Source: Verrucomicrobiota bacterium
Lineage (GTDB): Bacteria; Verrucomicrobiota; Kiritimatiellia; CAIQIC01; Lenti-01
Reading direction: 5' to 3'
Length of the DNA stretch: 6,337 nucleotides
Assembly (NCBI GenBank): GCA_022709625.1
Contig: JAKLIL010000112.1
Coordinates: 1-6,337, forward strand
Shown here: in pieces, positions 5,517 to 6,337 of the stretch
How positions within the stretch are numbered: the stretch's first letter is position 1
How the letters are laid out: every line of letters begins with the position of its first letter
The notes under the pieces: generated by a model
What the model was told of the DNA's origin: nothing
What the model saw: the letters and a program-made list of their open reading frames with translations, nothing else
Database searches by the model: none
Made by a program: the position numbers and the translations under genes

Positions 5517-6337
5517 CCGGCCTGGCGCTCCGACGGATTCCGGACCAACGGCGGCGGCGCGGTCAAACGCAGGTAGGCTTCCGCGAAATCCCGGGATTCG
5601 CTACGGACATTGCGCAACGGCCACTGGCGCGCCTGGGCTAGTTCGTCGAGTCGGGCGGGGAGGCCGGCGGCGGCGGCGCCCCGGACCGAAACCGCCATCC
5701 AGCCATCCGGCCGCGTTTCCAACCGGCAGGAATCGCCGCCGGTCAAGGTCTGCAAGGCCGTGGCCAAGTCGTCCTGCGGCGCGAGGAATTCCGCGTACAG
5801 GCGGGCGGTCGTTTGCTGCAGGCGGGCGGGGGCCTCCGCCGCCGCCAGCCGACCGGCGTTCAAGACGAGCACCCGGTCGCAGAACTGTTCGGCGTCTGCC
5901 AGCACGTGGGTGGAGAACACCACGGCGCGGTCGCGGCCCGTTTCGCGCCACCAGGCCTGCATGGCGCGGGTCTGGCCGGGATCGAGCCCCGCCAGCGGTT
6001 CGTCGAGCAGCAGCACCTCGGGCTTGTGCAGCAGGCAGTCGGCCAGCGCGGTGCGCTGCCGATGGCCGCGCGAGAGGGTGCCGATGACGTGCCGGGCGGC
6101 GTCCGCCAGTCCGCACCGGGCCAGCACCTCGCGTATCCGCGTGGCGAGGCGCTCGCCGTGCAAGCCCTTGAGGCGACCCCGGTAGGCGAGGTATTCCGCC
6201 ACGCGCATTTCCAGATAGAGGGATACGTTTTCCGGCAGGTAGCCGATCCGGCCCCGCGCTTCCAGCGATTGGACGACGACGTCGTGTCCCGCGATCGCGA
6301 CGCGGCCCGCCGAGGGCGCCAGATAGCTGGCCAAAAT
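5513..6337 (-). CDS. ABC transporter ATP-binding protein, N-terminus outside window
   Basis: The last 274 residues of a GldA/CcmA-like ATPase; the start and Walker A loop lie beyond the right edge, probably some 40-50 residues away. The first visible residues (ILASYLAPSAGRVAIAGHDV) correspond to the helix and strand after Walker A, so the TTG at 6334 is an internal Leu codon, not a start. In order along the fragment: Q-loop region GYLPENVSLY (32-41, with Glu in place of Gln, as is common in GldA-like proteins), ABC signature LSRGHRQR (88-95), Walker B LLLDEP (109-114), D-loop GLDP (117-120) and H-loop FSTH (141-144). The signature has Arg-Gly where Ser/Lys-Gly is usual, within normal variation. 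A roughly 100-residue C-terminal extension follows, typical for ABC-2 ATPases. It is the most upstream operon gene visible and powers the permease encoded next. Confidence 0.95.
   Translation of the reverse strand: MLASYLAPSAGRVAIAGHDVVVQSLEARGRIGYLPENVSLYLEMRVAEYLAYRGRLKGLHGERLATRIREVLARCGLADAARHVIGTLSRGHRQRTALADCLLHKPEVLLLDEPLAGLDPGQTRAMQAWWRETGRDRAVVFSTHVLADAEQFCDRVLVLNAGRLAAAEAPARLQQTTARLYAEFLAPQDDLATALQTLTGGDSCRLETRPDGWMAVSVRGAAAAGLPARLDELAQARQWPLRNVRSESRDFAEAYLRLTAPPPLVRNPSERQAG

Noticed and set aside
6332..6334. TTG as a start codon for the ATPase
   Set aside because: Starting there would leave out Walker A, and the residues around it match the interior of an ABC ATPase. The gene continues past the window edge.

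Overview
The window is a gene-dense piece of a GC-rich bacterial chromosome. By eye it is well above 60% GC, and codon third positions are mostly G or C. The sequence alone does not fix the lineage. The genes are of the Gld/ABC-2 plus DUF4340 type seen in many Gram-negative phyla outside the Bacteroidetes. The high GC argues against a typical low-GC gliding Bacteroidetes. No RNA genes, mobile elements or CRISPR arrays were found.

Layout: positions 2-301 (+ strand) hold the C-terminal 99 codons of a protein I cannot name. It converges on a six-gene minus-strand operon that fills the rest of the window. Read in its own direction (from 6337 down to 328), the operon encodes: an ABC-2 type ATPase cut by the window edge (5513-6337); its six-helix permease (4770-5516); a GldG-like membrane-anchored auxiliary protein (3301-4764); a DUF4340 protein made of four tandem modules (1559-3304); an uncharacterised 262-residue protein (774-1562); and a half-size EamA/DMT transporter (328-759, or from 777). 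Four of the five junctions carry an ATGA stop/start overlap and the fifth has a 5-base gap. The set is therefore almost certainly one transcript with translational coupling. The promoter must lie beyond position 6337.

How they may work together: the ATPase and permease should form the ABC core. The GldG-like and DUF4340 proteins each have an N-terminal membrane anchor and a large extracytoplasmic part, and would be envelope-side partners. The substrate is unknown. In Bacteroidetes, GldA/GldF/GldG are linked to gliding, but the same modules are widespread in non-gliding bacteria, so gliding should not be inferred here. The 262-residue protein and the EamA transporter may be functionally linked or simply share the transcript.

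The points most worth a second look are the regular fourfold repeat in the DUF4340 protein, the unknown protein locked into the operon by overlaps at both ends, the two competing EamA starts, and an eight-C tract just inside the gldG-like gene.
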